From the NCBI GenBank assembly GCA_002407865.1, contig DHPI01000073.1:5469-11593 (forward strand): DNA of 6,125 bases. Direction: 5' to 3'. The notes under the pieces were generated by a model that did no database searches, was not told where the DNA came from, and was given only the letters and a program-made list of their open reading frames with translations. The stretch is from Spirochaetia bacterium UBA5368 (lineage in GTDB: Bacteria > Spirochaetota > UBA4802 > UBA5368). Of this stretch, positions 5,498 through 6,125 are shown one piece after another (the first letter of the stretch is position 1; every line of letters begins with the position of its first letter). The position numbers and the translations under genes are program-made.

Positions 5498-5526
5498 TTG
5501 ACAAAATAATGTGACTTCAATATGAA
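5498..5526 (+). promoter_or_regulatory. Candidate sigma-70 promoter of the sigma factor gene
   Basis: A perfect TTGACA (5498-5503), a 17-base spacer and TATGAA (5521-5526, four of six consensus bases) predict a start near 5533 and a leader of about 54 bases. The -35 context ATTGACAAAATA also occurs at 4531-4542. Confidence 0.5.
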
Positions 5527-5540
5527 TGTGAAGCAGGGAT

Positions 5541-5564
5541 TCCGGCGGTGCAGTACACACCGGA
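5541..5564 (+). other. Possible hairpin in the sigma factor mRNA leader
   Basis: TCCGG (5541-5545) pairs with CCGGA (5560-5564) and GTG (5548-5550) pairs with CAC (5556-5558), with a small internal loop and a five-base apical loop. It covers the GGAG ahead of an upstream in-frame ATG (5569) but leaves the AAGG used by the ATG at 5587 free. Without known regulators it could be incidental. Confidence 0.35.
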
Positions 5565-5586
5565 GACTATGACGACAAGGGTATGT

Positions 5587-6125
5587 ATGGTAAAAAAAGC
5601 AAAAAACCCGTCAGCCCGCGCGAAAAAAAGGGACACATCGCGCGAACATGATATTCCGGAAGACGAATTATTCGAAATGCCCGAAGACGATGAGTTATCC
5701 GGCAACTTCGACGAACTCCTTGATGAGGAAGCGGAAGAGACCGCAGCCGGAGAAAAAAAGAAGGGCCGCAGCCGGCAAGCCGCCGGCGCCCGCAAAAAAT
5801 CAACGGCTGATAATTTTTCGGACTCGTCAATATCCTGGTATCTCGACCAGATAAACAAGATTCCGCTTCTCAGCCGCACGGAGGAGGACGCGCTTTCACG
5901 GGCAACGCGCGCCGGCGACGAGAAGGCGAAGGAAAAGCTTATCAAGGCAAACCTGCGCTTTGTCGTCTCTATCGCAAAAAAATACCAGACCAGCGGTATC
6001 TCGCTCCTTGACCTCATCAACGAGGGTAACATGGGGCTTATCAAGGCGGCGGACAAATTCGATCCAGACAAAGGATATCATTTCATTTCGTACGCTGTGT
6101 GGTGGATACGCCAGGCGATAATACT
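5587..6125 (+). CDS. rpoD: RpoD-type sigma-70 family RNA polymerase sigma factor, N-terminal part (truncated by window edge)
   Basis: Directs RNA polymerase to promoters. 179 codons are visible. Residues 1-80 are a low-complexity charged linker (basic 1-20, acidic 21-56, basic 57-71) with no recognisable region 1.1. Region 1.2 is [19 protein letters not shown] (82-100), region 2.1 is [17 protein letters not shown] (117-133), region 2.2 is [20 protein letters not shown] (139-158), and the -10 recognition and melting part [16 protein letters not shown] is at 163-178. Regions 3 and 4 lie outside the window. The ATG at 5587 follows AAGG by six bases; an in-frame ATG at 5569 has only a cramped GGAG three bases away. 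The sequence is like primary sigma factors of the short type in spirochaetes and Bacteroidetes, but a group 2 (RpoS-like) factor cannot be excluded without region 4 and genome context. Confidence 0.88.
   Translation, partial: MVKKAKNPSARAKKRDTSREHDIPEDELFEMPEDDELSGNFDELLDEEAEETAAGEKKKGRSRQAAGARKKSTADNFSDSSISWYLDQINKIPLLSRTEEDALSRATRAGDEKAKEKLIKANLRFVVSIAKKYQTSGISLLDLINEGNMGLIKAADKFDPDKGYHFISYAVWWIRQAII

Larger units (their letters stand above)
5432..5586 (+). other. Leader region upstream of the sigma factor gene
   Basis: These 155 bases lie between the lipoprotein stop and the sigma factor start. They hold a T-run after AT-rich sequence (about 5461-5472) without a convincing GC stem, a promoter candidate (5498-5526) and a leader hairpin (5541-5564). 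Confidence 0.45.

Noticed and set aside
5517..6071. Minus-strand 184-codon open frame opposite the sigma factor gene
   Set aside because: It is Ser/Phe-rich antisense sequence; the plus strand encodes unmistakable sigma-70 regions 1.2 and 2.

Overview
The window looks like chromosomal DNA of a strictly anaerobic bacterium that uses carbon monoxide dehydrogenase (CODH) and very likely the Wood-Ljungdahl pathway. The evidence is the start of an anaerobic Ni-Fe CODH (cooS), two CooC-type nickel-insertion ATPases and a folate-independent (core) methionine synthase of the type linked to that pathway. The taxon cannot be fixed from sequence alone. A relaxed lipobox and a short sigma factor with the [14 protein letters not shown] motif would fit a spirochaete-like Gram-negative anaerobe, but that is a weak guess.

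Layout. From about 4440 down to 1 all genes are on the minus strand and form a likely operon read right to left: cooC (4440-3658), mesB-like core methionine synthase (3511-2441), a second CooC/AcsF-type ATPase (2237-1476), a class I SAM methyltransferase (1367-675) and cooS (523 to beyond position 1, truncated). The spacers are 146, 203, 108 and 151 bases. They hold short possible reading frames and small inverted repeats but no convincing rho-independent terminator. From 4640 rightwards the genes are on the plus strand: a lipoprotein with YD-like repeats (4640-5431) and the first 179 codons of an RpoD-type sigma factor (5587 to the window end). The 199-base divergent region 4441-4639 is AT-rich in its middle, carries promoter-like elements in both directions and has a perfect 12-bp palindrome.

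How the genes fit together. CooC ATPases load nickel into the CODH C-cluster and, for the AcsF-like type, possibly into the A-cluster of acetyl-CoA synthase. CooS interconverts CO and CO2. The core methionine synthase would draw methyl groups from a corrinoid protein, probably the corrinoid iron-sulfur protein of the pathway, to make methionine. The SAM methyltransferase has no assignable substrate, but its place directly upstream of cooS makes it the most open question. No acetyl-CoA synthase or corrinoid protein gene is visible; these may lie left of the window. No RNA genes, CRISPR arrays, insertion sequences or origins were seen.
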